A program made the position numbers and the translations under genes. Of a stretch of DNA of 64,000 nt, positions 1 to 11,169 are shown in pieces. The notes under the pieces are model-generated. The model did not search any database and was not told where the DNA came from. It was given only the letters and a program-made list of their open reading frames with translations. This stretch comes from Persicaria tinctoria. Taxonomy: Eukaryota > Streptophyta > Magnoliopsida > Caryophyllales > Polygonaceae. Each line of letters opens with the position of its first letter. The first letter of the stretch is position 1. Where the stretch lies: positions 7,192,001-7,256,000 of the forward strand of contig JBANSL010000005.1 in the NCBI GenBank assembly GCA_037127255.1, in the 5' to 3' direction.

Positions 1-930
1 TAAATCTATAAATAATACAATTATAAATCTAAATATTATATAATTATGATTTTTAATTAAAAATAAAAGTTGTAGTACTGTAAAGATATTCAAGAGTTAT
101 TCGATATGACTATAATATTTGACATATTTGAATTATTATTGTATAAATAATATTTTTAGAAAATAACATTAATCTTTTTTTTTAATTATAGATTCATCAA
201 AATTATAATAAAAATAAGTATAGGATCGAGTGACGGAAATGAGATGTGAAAGTTCATGATTACTTTAGTATTTATACGAAGTTTAACCTACCAAAATTGG
301 CCTACGGGGGGAACGACGAAATCGTAAAATATGCCAAAAGAGATTATTCTATAGAATATTCTCTTTTGGTAGGCTATTTCCCCTGACCATTATGCCTTAC
401 GGTGGAAGATGCCCTTAAGGTGTGCGATTTTGCCAGTGAGAGGTTTGGTATAAGAGTGTTCCTTCCATATTGATTAAAAATGATGAGTTATAAGGAAGAG
501 TAAAAATATATAATAGCTTAAGTTTTTTTGTTAAGTTGGTGGATCCCAACCTTATAATACTTTGTGGAGGAACATCTTAATATCTGATAAAAGCATCTCG
601 ACTTCCCAATAGCATCTTAAAGAGTCCCATAGATGTGTGATAATAATTAACGAATGTCCTTCAATCTGAAGTTTTATAAGACCTAATTCCCGTACTTTAT
701 GTATAGATTAGAGTATACCATCGTTTTAAGATTAGTTTTTTTTTTATAAATAAATTCGAGTTGACTTCAACACAGAAATTGAACAAGTGAAATGAACGCA
801 ATGCTTTTCTTCTTGTTTTGTGTATAAAGCTAAAAATAAATTAAATTAACCAATTTTGATATGACCACCAAAACTCCAATCAAAGGGTTGATTTGACAAT
901 TGGAGATAAGCTTTGGGCTTAAAATATATA
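1..930. other. AT-rich intergenic stretch, no gene seen
   Basis: No coding signal was found on either strand. The only structure seen is a near-perfect inverted repeat at 334-369, listed separately. The rest is AT-rich sequence with short poly-T runs. Confidence 0.6.
334..369. repeat. 36-bp near-perfect palindrome (hairpin)
   Basis: The two 18-base arms, starting CCAAAAGAGA and ending TCTCTTTTGG, are reverse complements with one mismatch (T against A at the eleventh base). The centre is TCTATAGA. Its function is unknown; it could be a small foldback element or a chance palindrome in AT-rich DNA. Confidence 0.7.
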
Positions 931-1173
931 CTCCCTCCGTTCGGCAAAACTTGTCATTTTAAGGTGTTATTTTTGTTCAAAAAAACTTGTCATTGTAGGT
1001 ATTTTGCACTTCACTTTACAAAAATGCCCTTGATATGATTGGTTATTTGTTAGTTGTAGTTTTCGATAAAGTAAAAAAGGAGGGTAATAATTGAGGGTAA
1101 ATTAGTCTATTTGTTAATTTCCTTAAAACTTGTTAAATAAGCTAAAATGACAAGTTTTGCCGAACGGAGGGAG
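931..1173. mobile_element. Stowaway-type MITE (243 bp)
   Basis: The element begins CTCCCTCCGTTCGGC and ends with its reverse complement, GCCGAACGGAGGGAG. The inverted similarity continues inward through AAAACTTGTCATTTT. TA dinucleotides at 929-930 and 1174-1175 are the target-site duplication. The size, terminal CTCCCTCCGT and TA TSD are those of plant Stowaway (Tc1/mariner-derived) MITEs. It has no coding capacity. Confidence 0.92.
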
Positions 1174-1337
1174 TAATTAACATAAAATTTTGCAATAAAT
1201 ATTTAATGAAAAATTCAACTTCATGGCAATACCTCTTCGGACCTCACCGTCTCACATGGAAGATGACCACTTCGGACCTCACTGTCTTGTCTCACATGGA
1301 AGTTTGGATTATGCAAACCCAAGAAACCATCTGAATT

Positions 1338-2690
1338 TTGATGAGCATAAGCAGTGCAACCAAAAGTCCTAAGATGCTTAAGATCATGTTTTTTCTTGTG
1401 CCACAACTCAATAGGTGTCTTAAAGTCAATAACAGAGCAAGGAGATCTATTTATGAGATAAGCAGCAATAACAAGTGCTTCACCCCACAAATAATGTTTC
1501 AATCCAGTAGAGATAAGCATGCATCTGGTTTTATCTAGTAAAGTCCTATTCATCCTTCCAGCAACACCATTTTGTTGTGGTGTGCCAGGAACAGTTAAAT
1601 GCCTTTTAATACCATGTTCTTTACAATAGCTATCAAACTCAGAGTTGCAAAATTCAAGCCCATTGTCAGTTTTTAGACACTTAACTTTACAAGCAGACTC
1701 ATTTTCAGCTCTATCTCTCCAAGATTTAAAAGCATCAAAAGCGTCACTCTTATATTTAAAAAGATAAACCCAGACCTTCCTACTGTAATGATCAAGGATA
1801 GATATAAAATATCTTTTACCACCCACAATATCAATCTGAGAAGGCCCCGGACCATAAATCAGAGTGGATATACTCAAGAGGAGAAGCAACATTGTAAGAT
1901 GACTCTTTAAAACTCAGCCTAGTTTGTTTACCAAGCAAGCAATTGTCACAAACATCAAGAGAAGTAGGTTGACATCTAAGAATACCAGACTCATGCAAAT
2001 GATGCAAACCAGAATTGCCACCTAACCTATTGTGCCAAGTAGTAGTTAACTCAGAATTCATAGGCTTATCACATATAGCAAGCACTGAAGAATCAACAAA
2101 ATTGCATTCAGTCTGACAGGTAACATAGTACATGCCATTTCTTTTAACACTTTTCAATAGGACTCTGACATTCTTGCTAACATGCCTCATGCCATGGAAA
2201 ACATCAATGTGACAACCAAGATCATCAAACACACTTTGAGATAACAAGTTTCTCTTAAGATTAGGAAGCCATCTAACATTTTGCAAGACTCTAATTTTTC
2301 CATCAAACATCTTAAGAGCAATTGAACCTATTCCTTTAATACACACTGCAGAATGATCACCCAGAAGCACATCACCCTCATTTATCAGTTTCAGATCACA
2401 AAACCAATTTTTATGAGGTGTAGAATGCATGGTGCAACCAGGATCCAATATCCAAGCATTTTCAGAATCATAACAAGCAGAGACAACAAGCAGTTCATGT
2501 GTGAAGTACTGATTGGAATCAAGCACAGCAGAAACAGGTTGGTGTGTTTTAGATGCATCATTTTTAGCCTTTTTAGCCTCATCTCTTTTCCTTTTATAAC
2601 AGTCTTTCTCATAATGACCAGTTTTAGAGCAATAATGGCATGTAGCATTTTTCTTATCATAAACAGATTTATCACCAGATGAGGAAGCAT
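1338..2690 (-). pseudogene. Ty1/copia pol remnant (zinc knuckle, protease, integrase)
   Basis: Reading on the minus strand there is a CCHC zinc knuckle (CHYCSKTGHYEKDC), a protease segment with WILDPGCTMHSTP, and an integrase core with DHYSR, TDNGLEF and QQNGVAGRMNRT. The coding frame is broken: the protease and integrase are in separate frames that overlap near 1831-1892. Key residues are damaged. The protease DSG is DPG, the second His of the integrase zinc finger (normally RLGH) is Gly (RLGG), and the catalytic Glu (normally GVAERMNR) is Gly. The element stops after the integrase, with no reverse transcriptase or RNase H before the left break near 1340. It is a dead, truncated copia element. 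Confidence 0.88.
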
Positions 2691-3356
2691 TATCTTTCTG
2701 CTTAGAATTCTTAGAGAAGTTCTTATATTCTGTTCCTGGTTTTTATACCTAGATTTTGCCATAAGAGCTTCATTTTTAGCCTCTTGTTTAGTCTTAAAAA
2801 CCTTCAAAACATCATTTTTTTGAGCAATAGACTCTAGAATCTTAACTTTACTCAAGCTTTCATGACTGAACTGAATAACATCCCTGAATGTGTCAAATTG
2901 AGCAGGCAAAGCATTCAATAATAAAACACACTGATGGGTTTCATCTATGTTATCACCACATCTAGCAAGGTCTTGAGTCATAGCTAAGAATCTATCCAGA
3001 TTATCAGGTAAAGACACAGAGACATCCATTTTGTAGTTAAATAATCTACAAAGCAGGTTAATTATACTAGGGAGAGATTTCACTAAGTAGAGCTTATCAA
3101 GAGCCTGCCATAGGTCTTGAGAAGTCTTCTTAGTAATTACCTGCCTTACCACTTCATTTGTGAGTCGTATGAGGATCTCACTGTGGGCAACTTGATCCAT
3201 CTCAGCCTTCTCTTCTGCTGACATCTTCTCAGGGTAGCTTCCAGTTACTGCATGCCAACATTTTTCCTTTATTAGCATTGCTTCCATCTTAAGCTGCCAC
3301 ATAGCAAAATCAGAGTTACCATCATAAGGTTTTATGCGAATAGAATACTCAGACAT
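2691..3356 (-). pseudogene. Ty1/copia gag remnant
   Basis: The start MSEYSIRIKPYDGNSDFAMW is the usual beginning of a copia gag of the UBN2 type (loose F/Y-DG-N-F-x-x-W pattern). It is followed by the helical capsid-like region, including LLNALPAQFDTF. The frame shifts at about 2740, after the RYKNQEQN residues, so the zinc knuckle falls in another frame. It lies directly downstream, in minus orientation, of the primer-binding site at 3587-3598. It supplies the capsid in intact relatives but cannot make a full protein here. Confidence 0.85.
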
Positions 3357-3586
3357 GGTTCAAGTAAAGCTATAAAGCAGAAAACTGAAAGAAAACAACA
3401 TATCTAAAGTGGATATAAAACATGCAGTCCCAGAATCGTAAACAATACTGCCCCAAAATAGGTTTTGAAAACAAAGGATATCAGAAGTATGGATTTCTAG
3501 GGTTTCATCCCATTTTCTAACTAGAAATTAGCTAGTTAGACGCGGATAAAAAACGCCTTAACCCATAGCTCAGGAGGTAACCCGAC

Positions 3587-3598
3587 TCTGATACCAAT
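3587..3598 (-). promoter_or_regulatory. copia primer-binding site
   Basis: The minus strand reads TTGGTATCAGAG, matching the copia consensus TGGTATCAGAGC that is complementary to initiator tRNA-Met. It lies two to three bases inside the end of the LTR starting at 3600. Confidence 0.8.
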
Positions 3599-3599
3599 T

Positions 3600-3912
3600 T
3601 GAAATCGTTTTATCGAGTTTGAGTAACAAATACGAACGATTGAACACAAGGGAAGCAAACCAAAACGATCAAAAACCAAAATAAAAACAAGGGACACAAG
3701 AGATTGTTTAAGCGGTTCGGGTATTGCACCTACATTCGCGGGTCCTCATGAGTCGAGACCCTAAATCCACTATCATCATTCCATTAAAAAAAAGGTGTCT
3801 ATTCAGATTATTCTGGTGCACGTCCAAATCGACGTAAGTACCACGTCTGGATTGACGTAGAAGCATACATTGGAAATTGAAGCCAAATCAGGGTTTAGGA
3901 CACAACACCACA
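3600..3912 (-). repeat. 5' LTR of the truncated copia element
   Basis: On the plus strand the sequence begins TGAAATCG beside the primer-binding site and contains the GGTTCGGGTATTGCACC-type block seen in other copia LTRs. The outer end near 3912 (ACACCACA) is a guess, because the partner LTR has been lost. Confidence 0.55.
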
Positions 3913-4329
3913 TTTATATCAACGTTTGTCATAAACCTTAATTTGGGATGTATTTAGTTTCGGCGTACAAAAAAATCCACCTTTAAAATTAACTAATTAA
4001 TAGCCAAACTATTATCAAATATACCAAAAATAATTAATACGGGGTAAAGATCAAGCAAGAGGATCGGAATGGTGTGGGTTTTTAAGCTATTCCGTAGTTA
4101 ATGGGCCTTATACTTAAAAGGCTTAATCACGGTAATTGGAATTAGGAAAGTCGTTAATTGTTTTCAACAAATACCTCAACAAATTAAGGCAAAACACTTT
4201 ACGGAGTTTAATTCATCAACATTATTTGTTTTCCTTTGATCTAACATTATTTGTTTTCCGGGAACCTCCGGATGAAGGACGCTGTAGAGAAATCAATCGA
4301 CGTACTCTTTGAGTCTCGACGTACTAATG
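3913..4329. other. 3' flank of TPS copy 1
   Basis: Non-coding. The 100-130 bases next to the TPS1 stop codon resemble the corresponding region next to TPS2 (ttgttttccgg, gtctcgac), so they are duplicated 3' untranslated sequence. Nothing else was seen. Confidence 0.5.
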
Positions 4330-7300
4330 TTATATGGGAATGGAGTCGATGAACAAAGTCTCGATGTTATGGTTGGTGCTCATCGGGTTAACTAAAGTGT
4401 AACTGTCTTCGTTCCCGCTGTAGAAAACTTCCACTGCACGCCCCATGTTGTCTACGCACTTTATCAACGGCATCGGAATCTCTGTTGGCGGGATCAACGC
4501 TTCGTTCACGTCCTTCCACAGCTCGTCGGCTTTCTTGTGGAGTTCTTTGGCGGCTTGCTCGTACGAGAGACCGTATTCCTTCATGTAAGACTCGAGGTAC
4601 ATGTCTGAAAGCCCCTTTGCTTCATCAAACTATATATAAACATACACAAAAAGATTAATTAAAACTGTGTTTGGTAAAAAGTAGCTGAACTTGATTCAGT
4701 AGTTTGAAAAGTATGATATTTGGTAAACATAGCTGTAAAGCCTGTAATTAGGATAGTTGATGGAAATTGTAAATAAAAATCAAAAGCTTGAAAAGTTTAA
4801 ATGAGTAGTTGTTGGGAAATATGATTTCAAAAACTAATTAAACTAAAATCTTATATTTAATTTATTTAAAATTGTATAATATCAAAACCAAAAATAGTGA
4901 TTGTGCCAAACTATATTTAAACATACACAAAAAGATTCATTAAAACTATGTTCGGTAAAAGGGTAGCTGAAACTTATTGATTAGCTAAAATTGATGGATT
5001 ATTTGTACTAAATACATGTTAATAAGCTACTATAATGTTTAGTAATCGTAGCTGTTGGAATAGTTGATGAAAACTTGTAAATAAAAAACCAAAATCTATG
5101 GAAAAACTTGGATATATGAGTGTAGTTGCTGAAAAACTACGATTTTAAAAGTTAGCTAAATTAAAATCATATATTTATTTCATTTAAAACTATTTAATAT
5201 CAAAATCAAAAAGTGAAAAAAAGCCTAAATAAATATATACTCTGTAAATCATTGTTGAATTCTAGACAATGAGGATGATTAGAAGCTAAACCTTGTAGCC
5301 ACCAATGTCATTCAAAATCCTCAAGATATGGGTCACGGATTTGATGGAGTTTGGGAGGGCGGAGATCCATTCGAATTCACGGTCACCTGCAGCGTCAACG
5401 GCAAGGAAGATATAGGGAGCTGCGGAGACATAGGCGGTGTTCCGATACAAGTCCACCGTCATGTATTCTTCTAGTGTTGGAATGTATTTCTTGTTCCTCC
5501 ATCTTGCTTCGGTCATGTAACTCCGGGCCAAAAGTTTTACCTAACACACAATATTGATTTAATAAAAAGATATATATACATACATACGTACAAACATACA
5601 TAATATATTGATAGTAACATACTTCTTGCCTAGCATAGTGCACGTATCGCGATCTTCCAAGAGGAGCAAGAAGACGCTCCATTTCTTCGTGGGCATCCAA
5701 AATTAGGGTTTGATAGAACCGCCTTAGATCGGTGGGGAGTCGATCCAAGCAAGACTCGTCCCAGATTTGGATTGCTTCGGTGAAAACCTCGAGTTCTTCG
5801 ATCATCCCGTAGGAGTCATAGATATCATCAATGTTGGCACCAATGTGACCCCCCATTGTACTTAACTTCCTTGCAAGAGAATAGTGAGGCTCACTATACA
5901 AAATGGTTGCCCAACAGAAGGTTTCCACAATCCTGTCCCTTATTGGCAGTATACTAAGCAAATCCATGCTTTGCCACCACCTAAGTAATTATATACATCA
6001 TAAAATTTTAGTTAAAATACATATACAAATATAATTAATATAATCAGATACAGAACCAGAAATTAAAATCCGAATGGACTAGATAGGCTAAAACTTTCTT
6101 ATACGCATAATTTTCATTAAAAAAACCTTAATTTAATAAATAAATGGATAATTTTTTTAATTAATTTTCCTTTATTTTTATCTACTCCAGTATTATTTTA
6201 TTTTTTAAAAAAAAGAGCGGGCCCCAACCCATTCCTCGATCCGTTCCTGAATATAGTATAATTACCCGGAGATTTCACTAAGCTCTTGTTTGTGAAGGTC
6301 TTGGAGCAAGTTGAAGTCAAGTTTTGCGAATTGGAGCAGAGTTTTGTTGTGTAAAGGATCATCTTCCTCGTAAACCTTCATGTATCGAACGGACTCAATG
6401 CGTGGAGCATTCTTCCGAAGAGCCATCCCTAAGGCATGTCGAATGCGCTCTTCAAGCGAGGTGTTGCTTGATTGGTCCGCTATGGATTTGAGCTTCGACA
6501 CAGTGTGGGGAAGGGCCTTGTCTAGTATGTCCTCTCCGTGTACCCTAAGATGGCAGGCTTCATAGAGGCTTAACATGCCTTGTACGTCGCCCACTACTTC
6601 CTCATTCAAGGTCCCGTCAGAGCCTATGAATTTCTCGAACACGTCTACATACATACAAACATACATACAGAACAATGACGTGTTGTAAACAACAAGTGTT
6701 GCTGCATGTAAAAGCATATATAGAGAGTGTTTAAAAGAGATTATATATATACCACATGATACTTTGAAGCAATGTTGTCTCAAGAGACGAAAGCGAAGGG
6801 AAGTGAGATGCAAATCATCGGAAGATGTGTCAGCCAACGTCTCATGGATACGTCTCAGAGCGCCTTGAATCTCCTCCTCGAAGTGATAGGCTACACCGGG
6901 TCTTTCAATCGAATCAATCAAACGCAATTGCTTGATCAATGGCTCGTCGCTGATGGACTGTAGTTCCCTTTTGATCTCCTCTTTGAGCACCTTAGAGCTC
7001 TCTTGTTGGGCTTCAATCACCTATAAATAATAAATATATGCATCAGTATACCGCATTGGTATATGTTGCATTTGTATATATAAATATAGTTCGTAAAAAT
7101 GCATTCATGCATGGATTGACATGTGTAATAAGTTTGAGATTCATCTTTTATGGAGCGGACCTCAGCCCGCCCCCAGTTCTATTCCTGCATATAAGAGATT
7201 GTGAAGCACTTATTTGGCTATGTACTCGACGCGAAATATTTCACATCTCAACGTACAAATTTACATAAAATATGTTAAGGTGAGCGACATAAATAGATAC

Positions 7301-7447
7301 CTTGGAATCGGGAGTGTAATCGAGAAATTGATTTCCCCAGGGACTTGGATTGAAACCGGCGACTGGACGAAGGGATACAGGACTAGGGTTTGGAACGGAG
7401 AGAGGGTTGGTATGAGTCGAAGCCATGGTCGTTGTCATAGGATGCAT
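4330..7447 (-). CDS. TPS: Terpene synthase, TPS-a type (copy 1), complete
   Basis: Predicted class I terpene cyclase acting on a prenyl diphosphate, probably farnesyl diphosphate in the cytosol. Exons (minus): 7301-7447, 6753-7020, 6266-6644, 5623-5980, 5292-5540 and 4330-4629, all with GT/AG borders and agreeing phases. They total 1701 bp and 566 residues, with no internal stop. Motifs: RPx8W (R27-W37), RDR at 279-281, DDIYD at 316-320 and an NSE-type site N461-D462-x2-G465-x3-D469, where Asp replaces the usual Glu. The start at 7447 opens with MHPMTTT and leaves only 26 residues before RPx8W, so no transit peptide is apparent. The 358-bp fourth exon equals TPS-a exons 4 and 5 fused. The product cannot be predicted from sequence. 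Its near-twin is at 56737-59543. Confidence 0.93.
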
Positions 7448-7533
7448 TGCGGTTATATTTGATCGATCGAAGCTAAAGGAGGAGGCTATCGATATGAAGA
7501 ATGTATGAAGGAGGAATCATAGAAACCTCCTCA

Positions 7534-7540
7534 ATTTATA
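7534..7540 (-). promoter_or_regulatory. TATA box of TPS copy 1
   Basis: TATAAAT on the minus strand lies about 90 bp upstream of the start codon. The surrounding block (CACTCCTTCACTATAAAT) is repeated upstream of TPS2, which supports it as the shared core promoter. Confidence 0.65.
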
Positions 7541-8078
7541 GTGAAGGAGTGAACACATCGTTTGACTAACGATGATGTCCTCTCTTGTGGAAATAAATTA
7601 AACAGAAACGGACTTTTCCACAATGAATATCCTTATCACACAAACCATATTTAGCCACTGATTAGTACCTCCGATCCTAATCAGTAATTAATCGTTTCTC
7701 TCCTAAAAAGTAAAAACCCAAAAATGAAAGAGACCGAAACTCTCGCATTAATGAAAGTTTTAATAGTAAGTTCACCGACTCATATATTAGGGCTTGATAT
7801 GTTCAACTTTTCGATATGAGACACTTTTGATCTCATTCACATCTTAACAGAGCACGCTTCCTTAATTTCATATTATGCGTAGTAGATTGTTAAAACTTTT
7901 TGGTCTGATCATAATTATTTTGTGGATGAAGAGGAATTCTGATTGATCAAAGAAAAATCGGATGAGGGAATTATATATTCAGTTGTGCCCGTCATCAGTC
8001 ACTACTTAAGCTTCTTGGTAAAGCCAGTAATTTTTTTTTTTAAAATATTTTAACACTATATAATTATAAATGAGATAA

Positions 8079-8109
<31 letters not shown>

Positions 8110-8714
8110 AATAATTTAATAAGTTTGCATATATTTTTTATACATATACATACCCCATCAGTTTTAGCATCAAAGAGTGGAGGGGGAGCCATGGGAGAGA
8201 GCTCAGGAGCCATACAATTTTTGGATCTGAGATTTGGGAGGAGGAAAAAAAAAAAAAAAAAAAAAAAGCTGTTAGGGTTTAGGGTCTGTTCATCTTTAAA
8301 ATAAATTTAAAACTTTTTCCTAATTTGGATGGAGTGGTAAACACTTGGTTAATTTGGATAATCAAAATGGACAGTAAAGCATTTTTTCTCAAAATATAAT
8401 GGTTTACTTTTATGAACTCATTCTATATTTAAGTTAATATTCATTAGTCAACATTCTTATCGTTCTTCCTCATTTTTCATATAAAATTTATTCCATTTTC
8501 CCACATTTCATTTTATAATTTTAGAAAGGGCAACTATTTTCCCTATAATTTTTTAATTATTTTCCTCACCCCTTCTTAGGCTCGCAAAAAATGATAATCA
8601 ATTAATCATATACATTTTATATGTAAAATTTAATTAATTTCCTTTTCCATTCTCCCTTTGAAAACAAACTCGCCCTAAATATGAATTGATCGACTCATAT
8701 CTACTTCGGTAACA
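7541..8714. other. Upstream region of TPS copy 1, no gene seen
   Basis: The first ~120 bases (TTTGACTAACGAT, CTCTTGTGGAAAT) match the TPS2 upstream region and the pseudogene at 11 kb. Beyond that the sequence is AT-rich non-coding, with a (TA)n run at 8088-8110 and a 22-base poly-A run at about 8248-8268. Confidence 0.55.
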
Positions 8715-8950
8715 AGTTTTGTAGCCAAGTCAGGCCGGCCCTAGCGATTCACCACCCAGTCGCATCCTTTCGGACAAGATCAAGTTTAGGATGAGATCAA
8801 GGTGACTCTAAATCATGGTGATACCGAAGCTTTGCAACCAAGTTAGCAACTGCATTCATCTCTCTAAAGATGTGTCAGACCCGAGCCGACACAAAGGAGG
8901 CCAGCAGGCTTAGCACATTCGCAATGATCATCTCCACCTTCCACGGACAC
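8715..8950 (-). pseudogene. LINE-type RNase H fragment
   Basis: The minus strand encodes KVEMIIANVLSLLASF, then a stop, then HIFREMNAVANLVAKL. This is the end of the RNase H domain found in plant LINE retrotransposons and LINE-derived 'ribonuclease H protein' genes (H-x-FRE-N-x-VA-x-LAK). A TGA stands where TGG (Trp) is normal. No neighbouring reverse transcriptase was seen, so this is an isolated scrap. Confidence 0.55.
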
Positions 8951-9181
8951 TTTCAATAAAAAATTTTAAAATAAAAGAAAACAATTAAACACATGGAAAA
9001 TTGTTTTACAAATCTAAATAATAATTTTGACTTTTATATATGAGGTAGATCTGTTCCTAATACCAATAAATTCGACTTTGCTTTTGTTTCCTTGGGTCCT
9101 CATAACTTGGCGTGTTCATGTGAAGAACCTTGTGGGGACCTTGAGTGGACTTTTACTTTTGTGGAACTAGGATTAATTTTG

Positions 9182-9433
9182 TTGTTCCAAAAGGTGAAAT
9201 CGCTCATCTCGGGCGCCCTCACCCTCGGCCCGAAGGGAATTGTGAGAGGAGGTAAATCATGGTGAGTGGTGACTCAAACGACCACAGAGACCAAGACCAG
9301 TGCTCACTGCATGCGCTCAAGGAGCCCCCCTCATTTGAGAGATTGCTCCCACACTGCCGCTGGTGAGACTCGATCCTTGGTCTATTGTTCCAAATGTCAC
9401 CCCTGTGACCAGTTGAGCTAAACTCATGCGGGC
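9182..9433 (-). mobile_element. tRNA-derived SINE with target-site duplication
   Basis: The minus strand opens with a tRNA-like head containing a pol III box A (TTTAGCTCAACTGG) and box B (GGATCGAGTCTC). The body contains GGGGGGCTCCTTGAGCG and CTCCTCTCACA, and the element ends in TTTTGGAACAACAA. This architecture resembles the widespread plant Au-type SINE. Near-identical flanks of 16-17 bp (ACTAGGATTAATTTTG at 9166-9181 and ACTAGGATTTAATTTTG at 9434-9450) are the TSD expected of LINE-mediated insertion. Confidence 0.87.
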
Positions 9434-9561
9434 ACTAGGATTTAATTTTGTGGTATTAGGATTTGTGGAGTTATTTCAATTTCAGTGAGAGTCGAATTTA
9501 GTGGTTGAAAGTGTGGATGAAATTGTGTGGGTTCCATTGTTTTGCCAGTCTTTCTAAAGAG

Positions 9562-10322
9562 CAGGGCCGTGTCAATCTTTTCGGGGGCCCGGTGCTAAAA
9601 AAATTAGGCTCGGTTTATATTTTTGGTAAATTAATGTTATATAAATGTGTTAGATACAATGAAATAGGATGATAACTTTTATTTTTGATTAATTTTTTGC
9701 ATAAAAATATTGTAGATAATTCTTAAAATTTATGTATTTTGAAATTTCATATCACAATTCAAAAAATTAGTAATAATGTACCAATTTATATAGTGATGAT
9801 TTTTTGTGAGTTTTTTCTAAAAAATAAGGGGGTGAAGTTTTTGAAACTCAAATGAATAAACAACAATAATTTAATATATTTTTTCCTTTAATAAAAAAAG
9901 GAGAAGCTCTTTAATGGAAAAAAGAAGAAAACTCAAATTGATTAAAAAAAATCAAATTAATAAAGTCAATAAACCACACTACGTAGTAATTTTTTTTTTT
10001 TTCCTTTTTCTTAGAAAAAGAAGAAGAGAAGATCTTGGAAGGGAAAAAAAAAGGTAATATCTTTTTTCCTTTTTCTTAAAAAAAGAAGAGAAGATCTTGG
10101 AAAGGGCGCAAAAAAGGAAGACTTGAATGCGGGGGGATTCGAACACAGGTTTATCTGTCTAGGCGGCCAATCCACACTCAATCTTTCACCAGTGAGCCAC
10201 TCTGAACTAATTAAATCAAATGGAAATTTTTTATTATATACAAAACTTAATTAATATTGGGCCCCAAAATTTTGGGGGCCCTGTTCCGTTGGGCCGGTTG
10301 CACTGGCTAAGGCACGGGCCTG
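9562..10322. mobile_element. Non-autonomous hAT element (761 bp)
   Basis: The left end is CAGGGCCGTGTCAATC and the right end, reversed, is CAGGCCCGTGCCTTAG. Further inverted matches (GGGGGCCC) lie inside. The exact 8-bp duplication CTAAAGAG flanks it at 9554-9561 and 10323-10330, which is diagnostic for hAT transposition. It encodes no transposase. Inside are a doubled ~60-bp block around AGAAGAGAAGATCTTGGAA (9990-10110) and a degenerate tRNA-like cassette at 10130-10205. Confidence 0.9.
10130..10205 (-). repeat. tRNA-like cassette inside the hAT element
   Basis: The plus strand reads GGGGGATTCGAACACAGG through to CACCAGTGAGCCAC, which on the minus strand gives a box-A-like GTGGCTCACTGGTG and a box-B-like GTTCGAATCCC. 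The cloverleaf is degenerate and this is unlikely to be a working tRNA gene. Confidence 0.45.
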
Positions 10323-10330
10323 CTAAAGAG

Positions 10331-10617
10331 GAAGTGAGCTAAGTGCGAGCCAATGTACAAAGGAGGGTAATTTAGTCATTTCTCCTAAGAAGGAGAACAC
10401 GTGTATAAAAGCTACACCCGTGTACTGAACTATGTAACAAAAACTGATTTCTGGAATTCTGTTACAGATTTCCTTCTCCCAAACCAAAGCTCCAAGAAAC
10501 CTCCATTGTTGAACCTTAGCCTAGCTCAATCAAGCTCGGTTTTGGTTCCTTTTCACTTTCCCATGTACTTTATGCGCAAATATGTGGGATCGAATTTCGC
10601 ATAGGCTAAAGTTTACA
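10331..10617 (+). other. Possible LTR or promoter fragment
   Basis: ACACGTGTATAAAAGC at about 10397 looks like a TATA-containing plant promoter and is followed by a short open frame (10401-10604) without recognisable similarity. The composition resembles the U3/R part of an LTR, but no partner was seen. Confidence 0.25.
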
Positions 10618-10752
10618 TTTTTAGTATTTTACAAAAAAAAATTAGTGCTGACATCGTTTTTATACGTATTTTTAGTACTGACATCGTTTTTAATTTACGT
10701 GTATTTTTAGTACTGACATAATTTTTATACGTATTTTTTAGTGCTGACATTA
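10618..10752. repeat. Minisatellite, about 4 units
   Basis: The phrase TTTTTAGT-(A/G)-CTGACAT-(C)-GTTTTTATACGTA recurs about every 35-45 bp, with small changes. It is non-coding. Confidence 0.75.
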
Positions 10753-10833
10753 GGAGGAGTACCCATCAATTTATATGTAAGACTTGAATTTCTTATATTA
10801 TCAATGTGAGATGTTTATTTCACATCCACGTAC

Positions 10834-11100
10834 CTTGAAATCTGGAGTGTAAACGAGAAATCGGTTTCTCAGGGACTTGGAGTGAAACCAGCGAAGGGAA
10901 ACAGGACTAGGGTTTTGGAATGGGGCGAGGGTTGGTTTGAGTCGAAACAATTGTTGTCATAGGAGGCATTAATGCCTCCTATGACGTAGATTGAATTAAG
11001 GACTAGGGTTTGGAATGGGGCGAACACTTTGTTTGACGAACGATAACCTCTGCTGTTGAAATTAAACACAAACGTAGTTTTCCAGACTAAATTACGTGTA
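10834..11100 (-). pseudogene. TPS: Third TPS copy: broken exon 1 plus promoter
   Basis: The segment 10834-10969 aligns along its whole length with TPS exon 1 and is closer to TPS2 than to TPS1. It has an 8-base deletion after the GCGA of the 'GFxPSPW' region side and a changed CCCTGGGG block that destroys the reading frame. The start region is followed by its own inverted copy, forming a perfect 28-bp palindrome at 10957-10984. It is then followed by a second partial copy of exon 1 (GGACTAGGGTTTGGAATGG, near 11002) and by TPS promoter sequence (TTTGACGAACGATAACCTC). No further TPS exons follow, so this is a rearranged remnant of a tandem duplicate. Confidence 0.85.
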
Positions 11101-11169
11101 CTATATAATATAAATATAATTTTAATAAAAAAAATTTAATGTGATTTTATACCCAAAATAATTAAATTT

